A stretch of 64,000 nucleotides of DNA from Corydoras sp. C115 (Eukaryota > Chordata > Actinopteri > Siluriformes > Callichthyidae): assembly GCA_019802505.1 (NCBI GenBank), contig JAFMOC010000070.1, positions 349,501-413,500 on the forward strand, written 5' to 3'. A model generated the notes under the pieces. It saw only the letters and a program-made list of their open reading frames with translations. It had not been told where the DNA came from and did no database searches. Each line of letters begins with the position of its first letter. The first letter of the stretch is position 1. Made by a program: the position numbers and the translations under genes. Positions 20,561 through 31,638 of the stretch are shown in pieces.

Positions 20561-21976
20561 TATCAACTACCTATCTATATGGCTACCAGACATGTCTTCA
20601 AGCCTTTCTGCTCATGAGGTGCTCGAGATGGAATAGGTGAATTACAGTCTCCATGGACTTGCTTTCAAAATTGTCCCTTTAATAATGATCCTTGGGGTAA
20701 ATGGCAGAAATCTGAGCAATTTTTGTAGTGCAGCTCCTATTTTATCACCTTAGTTAAGGTTAAAACTAATTCAGAAGGACGTGTCGCCATTCAAAAGAAG
20801 CTTGTAGTTCATCGGTGAGGAACTGGAGGCACACAGAAGTCGAAATCCAGTCCAAAGTTTTGTCAAAACCACTTAGATCAACGGGGATCGGAGCTCACTG
20901 TAAATATTTATCATTTCCACCATAAGGCGCGAAGCCTCTTTCTCTGGTTACATCCCCATACGATTTCAACACATCTTCATTATAAGAACTGAAAACTATC
21001 CCAAGATGGGGTGGCTGGCTGCCACCAAAAACGAGGCTATCTGATGGGCACGAGAGGTTTCCTGAGCACAGCAGTGGTTGCATTAATACTAACATATGGT
21101 TGGTTGGATGGACACGTGTAAAAGTGGATGCCATCGTCTTTTGGAGACCACACAACACCGCTGGCTCCCTCGCTGTGAAGATCCTGCAGTCAGATAGCCG
21201 CCCATGGCCGCCGTAATGCCATACAAGAAGGCTTCAAGACATGAATGCGTGTATTCAGGTGAATGTTCCTGTTGAGTCCAGCATCCTGCTTTGATTCTCA
21301 CAGCACTGCAGACTCTTCAAGGCAAACATGTGGACCTGCCAAGATTGAGTATGTACGCTGAGGACTTCCTTTTGGAACTCTGACATTGACATCTTGATTT
21401 AACGGCCAATAGGCTTCTTTGTTGCATCTATACAGAGATATAGAGTATGGTGGGAAGGGTTTAATAAGGGTAAGGTGTTATCAGAAAAGCAGAAGTCGTA
21501 TACCGGTTGTAACGTGGCTACTTACCTCTGGTCACATGGTTCTGGTGGTGAGTGAATAATGATTTTAGTGCACCTGTAATTCGTTACATCTCCAGGTGCA
21601 TCTGGTATCCTATATGTTCTAACCGTGAAGCCACTGGAACATTACAACACTTTATGTTGTGTAGGTTTGGAAATGGGTCTCCATCTATACCATGCTCCTT
21701 CCACACATGTTTGTTTGGGCAATCAACTTTTTATCTGACCATGTCCCTGCCGGACATGGAGCCACCATGGAACCATGGAACACTCCCTTGTTCTCCAAAG
21801 CAGGGCATCATAAATCTTTTTAACCTGCTGCGAAACCAACTTGTGCGAAACTTGTGACAGAACATTCCATCCCTGCTCCCCATTGGTGGGAGTGTCTGGG
21901 GAGAACAAGAGTTCCCCTAGTGTCAGCACAGTTGATTCGTCGGTTTAGGACCAGATGGGTAAGCACCCTTTGCCTT
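20561..21976. other. long unique stretch, no gene identified
   Basis: About 1.4 kb without a recognised repeat. Scattered frames of 60-100 residues on both strands (for example 20895-21158 minus, 21552-21857 plus) have no domains. Base composition is even, unlike the AT-rich flanks elsewhere. Confidence 0.4.
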
Positions 21977-21979
21977 TTG

Positions 21980-21999
21980 TTTTTTTTTTTTTTTTTTTT
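21980..21999. repeat. poly-T run
   Basis: Twenty consecutive T. Confidence 0.95.
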
Positions 22000-22084
22000 C
22001 TCTAGAGCCCTGTAAACCCTCGAAGGAGATACCTTATAGTTTACCAGCATTTCATATCCTGTAAACCAATTTTCTGTATTTATG

Positions 22085-22185
22085 GAACTATAAAGTACAG
22101 AGTAAAACAAAGTGGAACTGACATAATGGACAACAGGGCCAGAAACAAGGTGGTGAATCTAATAAAGTGGACAATGAGTGCATTT
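22085..22185 (+). mobile_element. mariner-type MITE, right-end fragment
   Basis: AACTGACATAATGGACAACAG and AATCTAATAAAGTGGACAATGAGTG resemble the right terminus of the mariner-type family (TAATAAAGTGG near the end). Confidence 0.5.
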
Positions 22186-22349
22186 ACTTTGAAACCTTAG
22201 TCTCCTTGTTCTTTGCATTGACCCCTGGATTGGATCTTGTACCCAATAATTAGTAACCAACTTTCCAGCGATGATTAGGCCATTTATAACTATCTTTAAG
22301 AACGTCCTAGGGTTTCTTGCTGGCCTTGTGCTTTGCCTTTAGGTACAAT
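22186..22349. other. unique sequence
   Basis: Short unique stretch, nothing recognised. Confidence 0.4.
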
Positions 22350-22760
22350 CATTGCACGATGCCCCATGGGTCCAGATTTCTATAATAACAGCTGTGGGAG
22401 CCTCGCAGCAGAATAAAACCCGGCCAATCATCTGGCTTTGTTATGCTAATCCTGAATGCCACCAGGAGCTATTGGTCATTATTCACCAAGTCCACCTGAT
22501 CAGACCGACCGGACTGAATTATATCTCTAAAGGCAAAGGAACAGTGACGTGGAACAACACTGACCTGATTATCCCCCCGCTCACAATGAGAGACCTAACA
22601 TCTGGACTGTGCGGTAACACGAGTGCAGCGGTAACAGCGTCTCACCTATTATTTCACGGCATTTTACCCACAAGCCTCTGATCAGCGGCACAAACAAACA
22701 GGAGCACATGGAAATCAGGCCGCCCAGAACCGGCACAATGTCGTCTTGTTTGGTTTTCCT
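22350..22760. other. candidate conserved non-coding element
   Basis: Complex block: CATCTGGCTTTGTTATGCTAATCC (octamer-like ATGCTAAT core), TATTGGTCATTATTCACC, CCTGATTATCCCCCCGC, CACCTATTATTTCACGGC. A 109-residue open frame crosses it but contains no recognisable domain and no start or splice context. POU/homeodomain-type cores make an enhancer plausible; inference only. Confidence 0.4.
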
Positions 22761-23997
22761 TCTGTGTGTTTGTCAAAAGTGTTGTTTGTCTTCTACAGAG
22801 CCGTGTGTTTAGATTATGGTTGTGCTGAAGTTTGTCTCAGAACGAGTCCATGTCACATTTTTTCATCGTGAGGTTCTGTTGGGCAGTTTTATAGCTGGAT
22901 GCTGCCAGTGCACTTTGTGGTCCAGTCTTCTCTGAAGGCTTAAAAAATATCTGAATCACAGACGGATGTTAATTATATTTTGTTCATGAATACTTATTAA
23001 ATATTTCCAAATGTCTTTCTGCTTTCTTGCATAGCGTTTGCCCCGGTTACACCACTTCCAGATGTATATTTTCTTTTTGAAGCATTTAACCAATCACGTT
23101 TCAGCATAATTGCTGCCTAGTCAAATAAATCTGCCTTTTTGAATGCTCAGTAGAATAAAATAAGTGTCAATCAAACCGTTGCTTTAACCAATCAGATTTT
23201 GAACTGGAGACATCAACATTATCTAGCAGGCGTACGTAACGTCGGCGTATCCCCGCCCACTGATTGGATATTCAGAGAGATTAATGCTTCGGTACTTTAT
23301 GTTAACCTAAGGAATGTTGCAGTTTGGTGAATTTCTGTGTGGCTACACGAGTTATGAAAACGTTCCATAAAATGGAAAAAAAAACGTACAAACTCTGTCT
23401 CCTGCTACATACACGTCTACAGAATCTCCAACAAGTGCCTCAATTACCGTCCTCACGCCCACGGTTCTGCCTCTCCTCCCCAGGCGGTGTCCGTGCGTTC
23501 ACATCACTGCAGCACCTTCATTTCTGTACTTAATTAATTGGTCTTGCATCTCCGTCTCTCTCTCTCTCTTACACTTCTTTATATTTATCTGTGTTCCATT
23601 ACGTAGAACCTTTAAGAACAGTGGTTTACCATCATGAAGTACCACTACAGGAGAACAGTTCTTCTAGCTGAGAGGCTTTACATTAACCTTTGACTCTCGC
23701 GGACCTCAGAAGCAGAGATTAATTGTTCAGATCACTTTGGACCTGATTGACCGACTTAATAATGTCACCAGGTGCCAGTCAGAGAACGAGAACCTTCTTC
23801 ATGAGCAGCTCATTTAAAAATAAAAATAAGTCTTTTCAGATTAATGGGATGTCAGTCAGGTGTGAGAACGTGACCGGGTTTATTTAAAGAACAGGGAACA
23901 GAGACCAAGATGATTTTATAAGCTGTTTGTAGAAATCTATCAGTATATGAACAAAGAGGACATCAGAAAAAGATTTATTAATCACATCTTCAAAAAC
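22761..23997. other. AT-leaning unique sequence
   Basis: No gene or named repeat. Contains a (TC)n tract near 23552-23570. Some CCAATCA-type strings near 23088, 23198 and 23262. Confidence 0.4.
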
Positions 23998-24115
23998 GCT
24001 CTGCGCAGGGCAGGTCATGATGCTCATTGCTAGCTCACACCCCACCAACAGTTAATTTTCCCGCCGTCCTCTTGTGTGGTTTAAATAGCAATGCTGCGTG
24101 ATCTTCCCTGATGGA
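23998..24115 (-). mobile_element. hAT-like MITE fragment, copy 5
   Basis: Minus-strand 3' part recognised by TGGTTTAAATAGCAATGCTGC and CTAGCTCACACCCC. Diverged. Confidence 0.5.
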
Positions 24116-24590
24116 CTATTGATTTATATTTTCATATTTTACATTTTAATTCCCATCACTATCTACTGTAGCTGCTCTTTCTTAAAATGTAATTACACTC
24201 TGCAGCTCGAAACATAGCGCAGTCCTAAAACATGACCCTCATTACAGGCTGTTTACAGGTTAAACCTGGATTGGGACAAGTCCTCTTTAGGTTCCCATGT
24301 TTATTTTTCTTTGGAACTGCTGTGAAAATGACTGTTTTTAAAATGCGGTTTGCGCACTGTTGTTACACTGGGTGTGTAGTTTCAGAGGGTAAGAAAGACA
24401 GAACATGTAAACGCCACGTAACATCTGACCAGCGAGGGCTGCATGCAATTACAACAAGTGCCAACAAACAGAAAGAAGGGACAAAATGAAGGACACTGAC
24501 GAATCATCACACAGCATTCCATCCAATATTTAGTCGCTGGTCCAATAAAGTCCAGGTTTTGTACATTAAATTTGAGTGTGTGGTCAAGAA
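24116..24590. other. unique sequence
   Basis: AT-leaning, no gene or repeat recognised. Frames of 85-88 residues on opposite strands overlap here without domains. Confidence 0.4.
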
Positions 24591-24780
24591 GGGCGTGGTA
24601 GCTCAGTGGTGAGGGCGTTGGGTTATCAATCTGAAGGTTGTGGTACAAAACCCAGGTCCACTGAAGTTACCAATGTGGGTCCATGAGCAAGACCCTTAAC
24701 CCTCATTGCTTCAGGGATGTTGTGATTAACCCTGTGCTCACCTTCTAAGTCGCTTTGGATAAAATCGTCTGCTAAATGAC
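24591..24780 (+). mobile_element. SINE-B (tRNA-derived), copy 1
   Basis: Head GGTAGCTCAGTGGTGAGGGCG carries an A-box-like stretch; the B box is eroded. The body GAGCAAGACCCTTAACCCTCATTGCT and the end AAGTCGCTTTGGATAAAATCGTCTGCTAAATG are typical of a tRNA SINE widespread in bony fish. Confidence 0.85.
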
Positions 24781-25480
24781 CAAATATGATGTTAATGTAA
24801 AAAAATCATTTGGATTGGAATTTTAAAGCTGAAAGTCTTTTGAGGTGGAGGCGCAGTGCTCTGACAGGGTTATGGATGAAGAGCTGGAGATACCTCAAAG
24901 AGAAACAGATAAGAACGGCAGTTGGAGAAGTTAAAGCTCAGTAATTAAGTAGTAGACAGGGTTTGCTTTTGGATTTTTAAAGCTTCAGCTGCGCTGCTTC
25001 CTGTTCAAAGAACCCGCTGCGAGAACCGAATGTCACCCGAGTCTGAGGATTTCAATTTGATGCTAATTAAGTCAATTTGCTAATCACTTTATGTTTTGAT
25101 TGCGGCAGAGATACAAGTAAACACGGGTGAGGATTAAGCCGGCTTTGAGAGCCGGTGCGTGGGGTTCGGGCGTCGCAGGTGAAGCCGCCGATCGCGAGGC
25201 CTCAAAAATCCGCGCATGCACTTGAAGATGAATCGGCTGTAATTGATGCTTGAAGACTTCCATTTTTTTTATTATTATGAGATCTGAGTGCTGCAGTCAG
25301 AAGCAAATTGAGATCATCTTCCATGACCACAGAGGATTTACAGATTTAAGCCAGAACTAAGTTTATTTCCTCTGCTAGCTTTTATCCCCGCAAACAAACC
25401 GTTTAAAAGGATCACCCGCGTCAGATAACCACATTACTGTAAGAGAGAAATAAGGTCGCTCGCCTGAAGAGCCTCGTTGG
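24781..25480. other. unique block, part candidate conserved non-coding element
   Basis: 25000-25260 contains ATTTGATGCTAATTAAGTC and TTTGCTAATCACTTTATG, several TAAT cores, then a GC-rich part (AGCCGGTGCGTGGGGTTCGG). No coding frame. Regulatory role inferred only. Confidence 0.35.
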
Positions 25481-25519
25481 CTCCTCCTCCTCCTCCTCCT
25501 CCTCCTCCTCCTCCTCCTC
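25481..25519. repeat. (CTC)n microsatellite
   Basis: Trinucleotide run; the minus strand reads as poly-Glu inside a 137-residue frame (25421-25834) that is otherwise unsupported. Confidence 0.95.
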
Positions 25520-25982
25520 TTCTTCGCCCCGGTCTAATTGTGCTGAGGTTCCCTGTGGGTTAAGATGTTTGACACTGCGAAATGCTCTTAAATCTTCTTC
25601 CCCGTCTCCTCCATACGCCGCGCCTATCTCTGGTGACGGAAAAAAAGGGACTGTATGTCGAATTTGTAAATTTATCGTTTGACAAAACGGCACGTTAATT
25701 GGGTGCAGACACGGTCCGATTCGAAATGCTGACTTAAGAAAAAAAAAGTTTGGATTTTCTCGAAACGAGTTTGGATCAGTGCATGAGGACACCCCCCCCC
25801 ACCCCACCCCACCTCCCACCACAAACTCCCACACAGCAGCCTATCAACCACCCTTCACTCCTCATGCCTTCGAACTCTGCGACCAATTCCGCGTGAATTC
25901 ACATTCACACCGTTTGCTGGAAACGTCATCACGGCCGTGACTCGTGGTTTAGATTTCCCCCTCTAGATTCATGTGCCTTTGT
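25520..25982. other. unique sequence with a C-rich tract
   Basis: Unique, with CACCCCCCCCCACCCCACCC near 25790-25815. No gene signal. Confidence 0.4.
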
Positions 25983-26150
25983 GCCGTGGGCAGTCGCAGG
26001 CTTGCGGTTAAGGAACCAGCGTTGCGATTTTAAGGTCCCTGGTCCCACCAACGAGCAGGTCCAAAGTGCCCTTGGGCAACACAGCCAACCCCAGCTGCTC
26101 CCCGGCGCTATGTAAAGGGTTGCACTCCATTTGGGATACATGTGCTCACA
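25983..26150 (+). mobile_element. SINE-C (tRNA-derived), copy 1
   Basis: GGCAGTCGCAGGCTTGCGG, AAGGTCCCTGGTCCCACC, AAGTGCCCTTGGGCAACAC, CCAGCTGCTCCCCGGCGC. This order matches a tRNA-derived SINE common in teleosts and the better copy at 38.36-38.61 kb. Confidence 0.75.
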
Positions 26151-26559
26151 AATTAGATCACTTTATCACTTTGAATGGTCTTTGAATGAATTAAAGGAGC
26201 GGTTATGTCATCAACTCACCAAAATGTTTCAGAGTCGGAGTTTCACGTAATCAGCAGAAAACACGATCTGAATTCCCGCTAATTATTTCTACATTGAAAA
26301 AAATTTGTCTGTCCTTCATCTGATAAACACATATACAGCATGACTTCCTCTTTTTCAAACAAGTGGAATATTCTGAGGAGTGAGAAGGTGAAACTAAAAG
26401 TTCACACTTTCATACGTGGTGAAACCTAAATTTCTCAAACCCTGCCCACTTTTCTTTTCACAAAGGGAAATTCATGGGACCCCAAGGTGAAAGCGAGACG
26501 GCTGCCCCCCCCCTCCTCCTCCCCGTCTACCCGTCTCAGTCCTACACCAGTGCCTGCCT
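26151..26559. other. unique sequence
   Basis: Nothing recognised. Contains a C-rich tract near 26505-26525. Confidence 0.4.
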
Positions 26560-27075
26560 TTGAAAGCAAGGTCATGGAGGACCTGTAATATTGCTAGTCT
26601 GGCAAAGCGAGGGCAAAACCAATGGTGTGTATAATGATAAAGTATGTAATACATGTCTGCTTGATAGTAGTTATCATGGCCCCATTAAACTCAAAGACAT
26701 GGCCCACAGCGCTGCGGCGAGAACTGTTCTGCAGTGCCTGAGAGGGAGCGTTTTCAGCCCACCCCTCAAGTAAACAAGCCGCAATTAATCGCACAGAGTG
26801 TAAATTTAACCCGGAGGCACCGAGGCCACCTAAACCCTTTGCCATGAGACGCCATCGTTGGCAAATTGCCAAGGCATATTTTTTACTTTGACCTTTTCTG
26901 TGGTTATCAGAAGCAGAGTGTCGCCGATAACCTGAATAATTTAGACTTACTTAATAAAACTAAGGATTTCTGTTGTTTTCATCAGACGTCATGCCATTCC
27001 TCAGGCGTCGGTCTCGCGGCTGTGAAGAGCATGAAGTGCTCTCGTGACTTCATAATATTAAAATTTTTGTAAATT
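26560..27075. other. candidate conserved non-coding element
   Basis: About 500 bp of complex sequence: AGGTCATGGAGGACC, TAATGATAAAGTATGTAATAC, CAAGTAAACAAGCCGCAATTAATCG (forkhead-like AAGTAAACA and a homeodomain core), GTTGGCAAATTGCCAAGGC (an NFI-like TTGGCN5GCCAA palindrome: TTGGC AAATT GCCAA). No coding frame. The motif content makes a cis-regulatory element plausible. Confidence 0.45.
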
Positions 27076-27143
27076 ATGTAAGTGACAACAGGGCCCTGGT
27101 TTTTTTAGCCAGCGGTTAACCACGTACCACGTAGCTTGTTTTA

Positions 27144-27324
27144 GGGGGTGGTAGCTCAGTGGTTCTGATGTTGAGATATCAATCTGAAGGTTGTGGAGTT
27201 ACCAATGTGGATTCTTGAGCAATACCCTTAGCCCTCATTGCTCCAGGGGGGCTGTATCTACCCTGTGTTCTGACCCCAATCGTGTAGTTGGGGTACTTGT
27301 CCCCAAGTCGCTTTCGATAAATGA
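27144..27324 (+). mobile_element. SINE-B, copy 2
   Basis: GGTGGTAGCTCAGTGGTTCTGATG head, then ATCAATCTGAAGGTTGTGGAG, GAGCAATACCCTTAGCCCTC, and CCAAGTCGCTTTCGATAAATGACC. The B box and part of the head are deleted. Confidence 0.8.
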
Positions 27325-27389
27325 CCTCAGTGTGTCTTAGCTATCATAATGATGGGAAAGGTATGCCATGTTGATCAAGTAATCTTTTT

Positions 27390-27574
27390 TGTGGACAGCA
27401 CAGGTTTCTGTCCTCCACATTTAACCCATCCATGTAGTGAAACACACAAATACACAAACCCAGAGAGGTGGGCAGCCCTGTATACGGCGCCTGTCGAGCA
27501 ATTGGAGTTGGGTGCCTTGCCCAAAGGCACTTCATCTATAGCACATATTGGGAATTGTCAGGCTGGTTCCGTAA
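27390..27574 (-). mobile_element. SINE-C, copy 2
   Basis: Minus strand: CATTTAACCCATCCATG, GTGGGCAGCCCTGTATACGGCG, CAATTGGAGTTGGGTGCCTTGCC match the reverse of SINE-C (CTTGGGCAAGGCAC, AATTGCTC, GGCTGCCCAC, GGGTTAAATG). Confidence 0.75.
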
Positions 27575-27830
27575 CCACAAGTGTTGTACTGATTCTTTTA
27601 ATTGTTCATGAGTGTCTTTTGGGCCTAAATTGTACCAAACCAAACAACATTTCTCCTGCCGTTCCCTTTAAGATCCAGGTGGAGCTCTGACTTTAGTGGA
27701 TTGCTATTTAAGTGGTGCAGCTACCTGGACTCAATGCGCTGCTCCATGAGGTTCTCCATTTGACTTTAAATCTAGAAGAAACATAAGGCTATAGTGTAGA
27801 CCTTCTTGCTGTAAGACATAATCAACATCC
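27575..27830 (+). mobile_element. hAT-like MITE, copy 6
   Basis: TTCTTTTAATTGTTCATG, CCGTTCCCTTTAAGATCCAGG, GGATTGCTATTTAAGTGGTGCAG, CTCAATGCGCTGCTCCATGAG match the 5' half of copies 1 and 2. The central segment is replaced or diverged, ending in GCTGTAAGACATAA. Confidence 0.6.
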
Positions 27831-28334
27831 TAAACTAGAATAGCCTAATATCCTACACCAGCTGATGCCGTCCTTCGGATGGGTGTCTTCATACATTCGT
27901 TCATGTCCTACAAGGACAAAGTGTATGGCTCGACCACAAAAGTTTTGAAAGTAGTCCAGCAGAACGCTGTCCTCAAAACCACCATCAGGTCATCCGGCCG
28001 CTTCCGAGGCATCAGGGGCTTAAATCAGTGCAAACGCACTGATTATTTAAGCTCAACAGCGTGGTTCGGACCAGGTGCACGCTCCGGAATGGGTGACATT
28101 AAAAGCGAGTCAAAGCACGATGCGCGGAGCAGGTCGCTGCTCTGGTGAGCGGGGTCCCTGAACCTTCCAGGTGCGCCGCACGGTTGACGGATGGAAGCAG
28201 GGCTTCGGCGGTGGCGCTCAGGCTCGCGGAGAAAACTCGAATGCTCAGGGGAGGCTCAGCCACACTTTGACTTGTTTTTAGGAGAACACATATCGGAGCA
28301 GTTTTTTCCCCCTTGTAGCAAGTGTTGCGTAGAG

Positions 28335-28337
<3 letters not shown>
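27831..28337. other. unique sequence
   Basis: No repeat recognised. CpG-rich around 28060-28260 (GATGCGCGGAGCAGGTCGC). Overlapping short frames without domains. Confidence 0.4.

Positions 28338-28385
<48 letters not shown>
28338..28385. repeat. (TG)n microsatellite
   Basis: Pure GT run of about 48 bp. Confidence 0.97.
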
Positions 28386-28389
<4 letters not shown>

Positions 28390-28516
28390 CAATGATCCAA
28401 CAGGGTCTTATTTGGCAGCATAAGAATTCAACTACATCTTTAGCAAGCACCCGTAGGCGAGTTTGCACTGTGCTTCGCTCTGCACAGTTGTAACTGCTCC
28501 AAGTCTCGAACAAGCA

Positions 28517-28519
<3 letters not shown>

Positions 28520-28553
<34 letters not shown>
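28520..28553. repeat. (TG)n microsatellite
   Basis: Pure GT run of about 34 bp. Confidence 0.97.
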
Positions 28554-28555
<2 letters not shown>

Positions 28556-29307
28556 GTAAGTGTGAGCATGTCAGTGTGTGAATCCCACTGGGCTCTGTAG
28601 TCTGCACCGAGCTCCAATTTATCCCTTGTTGTTTTGCGACTCAAAGAATGGCGTCCTTGTCTCTATTTATGCAGCCCCATCCTCGTTAAAAACCAATACC
28701 ACCCTCATTATCAGCAATGCATCAGCACGCGTCAGCCTTTGAAGCGGATTCAATCCTAGGTGAAAGGCGTACCATCGAGAGAGCAGGTTAGATCCGCGTG
28801 CATAGCACTTGCTCGCTGCGTATCATCTCACTTGCTCATTATCACATATTGTGAACATCTAAAACTTCGTAATGAGTGAGACTTCACAGTTGTTCTTGAA
28901 GCCAGGTGATGGAGAAGGAACCTCACCTGGAATGTGGTACTCAGCCAGAGGGTTCTCCTTAGACAAGCTGCAAACTGGCTGCAAACAGGAACCCAACTAT
29001 TAAAATAAAACCGTAATGGGTTCAATCTTTCGTAATCACACGCTTCATATTAAAAACCACAGAGGGCAAAGCTCTTTGACACAAAGCTCACAGTTAAACG
29101 TCTGTGAATTCAGACATCACATGATCAGCTAACACTGACCGATCTACTGTTGTAGCCCTTCTGCTTTAGGATCAGCTAGAAATAATACATATATACAGTT
29201 TAGAAATTATTGTTTATTAGAAAAAACATTTGCAGTAACTTCGGAGATTTGTATGTAGATTCAAGAAAACTAGCAATTATATCAATATAGAATAAAATAT
29301 CAGCTAG
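28554..29307. other. unique sequence
   Basis: No gene or dispersed repeat. AT-rich at the right end. Confidence 0.4.
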
Positions 29308-29657
29308 GCGGCACGGTGGCTTAGTGGTTAGCACGTTCGCCTCTCAGCACTAGGGATTCCCGGGTTTGAATCCCCATCTGGGTGGAGTTTCCATGTTTTC
29401 CCTGTGTCCGCGTGGGTTTCCTCCGGGTTCTCTGGTTTCCTCCCACAGTCCAAAAACATGTATCAACTCAATTGGGTTCTCCAAATTGCCCCATATCCAA
29501 TTGCCCGCGTTTGTGTGAGTGAGTGTGCGCCCAGCAATAAATTGGCACCCTGTCCTGGGTGTATCCAGCGCCCGAAACGTTCTCCCCTGGATGGGCATGG
29601 GGAACCCCCCCCACGACCCTAATATAGGATAAAGCGGGAGATAATGAATGGATGGAT
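29308..29657 (+). mobile_element. SINE-A, young type, full length
   Basis: GGCGGCACGGTGGCTTAGTGG head with intact A box; the B box has one extra base (CGGGTTTGAATCC). Centre carries a small duplication (CCATATCCAATTGCCCGCG). Ends GATAATGAATGGATGGAT. CAGCTA occurs just outside both ends, too short to be firm as a target duplication. Confidence 0.92.
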
Positions 29658-30080
29658 AATACTGCTACAGCTAATAGTACCAATATTACTTTCACTACTA
29701 CCCTTGCTAATATTACTAATATTCACTAATACTATCATTACTACTAGTATAACCACTATTACAAAAATATAATACTAACAAGCAAAATATTTATTTTTTT
29801 ACTATTTTTAAAAACCACTATATCGTGGTAAAATACTTTATCTTAAGTTAATTCTGCTTGTGAAGTAAGAAATTTTGTAGAAAATGGGCAATTTATTCCA
29901 TAGAAGACAAAATGAATCAATTACCACTAATGAGTTAATTAATTGGTCAATTTTTAATTGATTTATGTGTTGTCAATTGATTGCGCTGAACAATTGTGCG
30001 AAGTTTCAGCTCAATCGGATAACGGGAAGTGGGTGAAATAGCATTTGCAAACTTTGCAACCAGACACACAGACAAACAGA

Positions 30081-30083
<3 letters not shown>
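29658..30083. other. AT-rich sequence
   Basis: Begins as degenerate (ACTAAT)n triplet-like repeats (29660-29790), then AT-rich DNA. No gene. Confidence 0.5.

Positions 30084-30112
<29 letters not shown>
30084..30112. repeat. (AAT)n microsatellite
   Basis: Trinucleotide run of about 29 bp. Confidence 0.95.
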
Positions 30113-30113
<1 letters not shown>

Positions 30114-30161
30114 TCGATAATTATATACTTTTTTGTTTTCATAGTGGTTTGACAGCAATAC

Positions 30162-30192
30162 CACACACACACACATACACACACACACACAC
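30162..30192. repeat. (AC)n microsatellite
   Basis: AC run with one interruption. Confidence 0.95.
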
Positions 30193-30239
30193 TTTTTTAG
30201 GTTTGTTACATTGAGGTTGGTATATTTGTCAGAATGTTT

Positions 30240-30790
30240 CAGTTCAGACCTGCGGACAGGAGGAACGGGAGAACATAGGGAACTGTCATAAAGCAGTCTG
30301 GAGGAGACAGAATGGACCCCTTTAGCGCTGACCCCTCTATACTTGTTCTCCTGCAGATACATCCTTGCCCCGGAGCACACCACCAGTCTTTGTGAGGGTG
30401 CAGAGATCAGAGGGCAAAATGTTCCATGTGTTTTGGTCTTCGCTGCCTTTGGGCATGCTCTGATTCCCCCACAACGCTCTGCGAAGCTCCCTCCATGGCT
30501 CTCCAGCAGATTGTTGGGAACATCTAAGCTCATGGCTCGATATGGTTTCAAGAGCACCGCGCTGGCGGGAAGCCGCTCGGGATTGTGTTCGCCGAATGTG
30601 ATGCCTATCCCCAATCGAAGCGGAGGAACTGAAAGGAAGGAGTTTAGGAGAGAAGCAGGAGGTTAAAGGAAGAAGAGAGCTGCTGGAGGAGTTGGGAGGA
30701 AGGACTGTTTGCTCTGAAGGCTGTCTTGCTGGGAGAAGGATGCAGGTTAAGTTACAGGATAGAGCCATAATCAGCGAGACCAGAGACAAC
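30240..30790. other. unresolved complex block, open on both strands
   Basis: Complex unique sequence with long open frames on both strands: plus 30343-30666, minus 30006-30614 and 30337-30789. The plus strand has CTCCTGCAG just before 30357, which resembles a 3' splice site, but I find no matching donor, no start context and no domain. The minus frames extend into (AAT)n and (AC)n, which inflates their length. It could be an exon, a UTR or conserved non-coding DNA; I call none. Confidence 0.3.
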
Positions 30791-31338
30791 TGAATGAGGG
30801 AAATGGAGGCCTGCTGCGCTGCCAGCGTGTCTTATCTTCTGTGAGGAGACATGTGGAGATGCAGTATGCTAATTGCTGTGTTTTGCTTCCTGCATGAGCA
30901 GGAAGCTTTCATTTAGACGAGTGCACTGTCCTTTAAAAGCAAAGAACAATGGTGCGCAGTGCATCTGAGTGCCGAGGACTGGTTTAAAGAAAATAAAAAG
31001 GGTGATCTGTACGTCAACTAAAGTTTAATATCCAAATTAATTGTATTAATTTTATTTTAATAAATAAAATGAGTAATTAATTGAAATAATAAGTTAAATA
31101 TAATGTTTTGATTTAATTCTACACATTTATATTTAATGCCCTTGTTTCAGATTTTTTTTTAAATTAAGATTATAAATTTGTAAATGAACAAAAATAAATC
31201 AAAAAGAGGTTGTTTTGAATAAATTAATTTATTTATCTGAAATTTATATTAATTTGTGTTAATGGCATGTTCTTATTTTGTAATTTTCTAATATTTATTA
31301 TAACTACAGACGAAAGTGTTTATTTCAGTGTTTAAGCA

Positions 31339-31339
<1 letters not shown>
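30791..31339. other. AT-rich sequence
   Basis: 31020-31320 is very AT-rich, with TTAATTTATTT-type strings. No gene or repeat family seen. Confidence 0.45.
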
Positions 31340-31392
<53 letters not shown>

Positions 31393-31575
31393 CACATGAA
31401 CACATACATCTCACATGAACACACACCACACTCACACTACACATGAACACACAAATGCACACACACCCCAAACGTACACAAGCACACACATGCTCAACAG
31501 TACATGCTTGCACACTTCACAAAACATAACCCAACTTATACATAACAAACCACACACTCACACACACACACACAG
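31340..31575. repeat. (AC)n and degenerate ACACATGAAC repeats
   Basis: A pure AC run (31340-31390) followed by imperfect repeats of CACATGAACACACA-like units, about 235 bp in all. Confidence 0.9.
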
Positions 31576-31616
31576 CCCAGATTACACACTTTGAGAATCT
31601 TTAAAAAAATGTAATT

Positions 31617-31638
31617 ATAATAATAATAATAATAATAA
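31617..31638. repeat. (AAT)n microsatellite
   Basis: Short trinucleotide run. Confidence 0.9.

Noticed and set aside
20895..21158. 87-residue minus frame considered as an exon
   Set aside because: No domain, no clear splice sites, and other frames of similar length overlap it.
25421..25834. 137-residue minus frame with a poly-Glu stretch
   Set aside because: The Glu run is the (CTC)n microsatellite; the rest has no domain or context.
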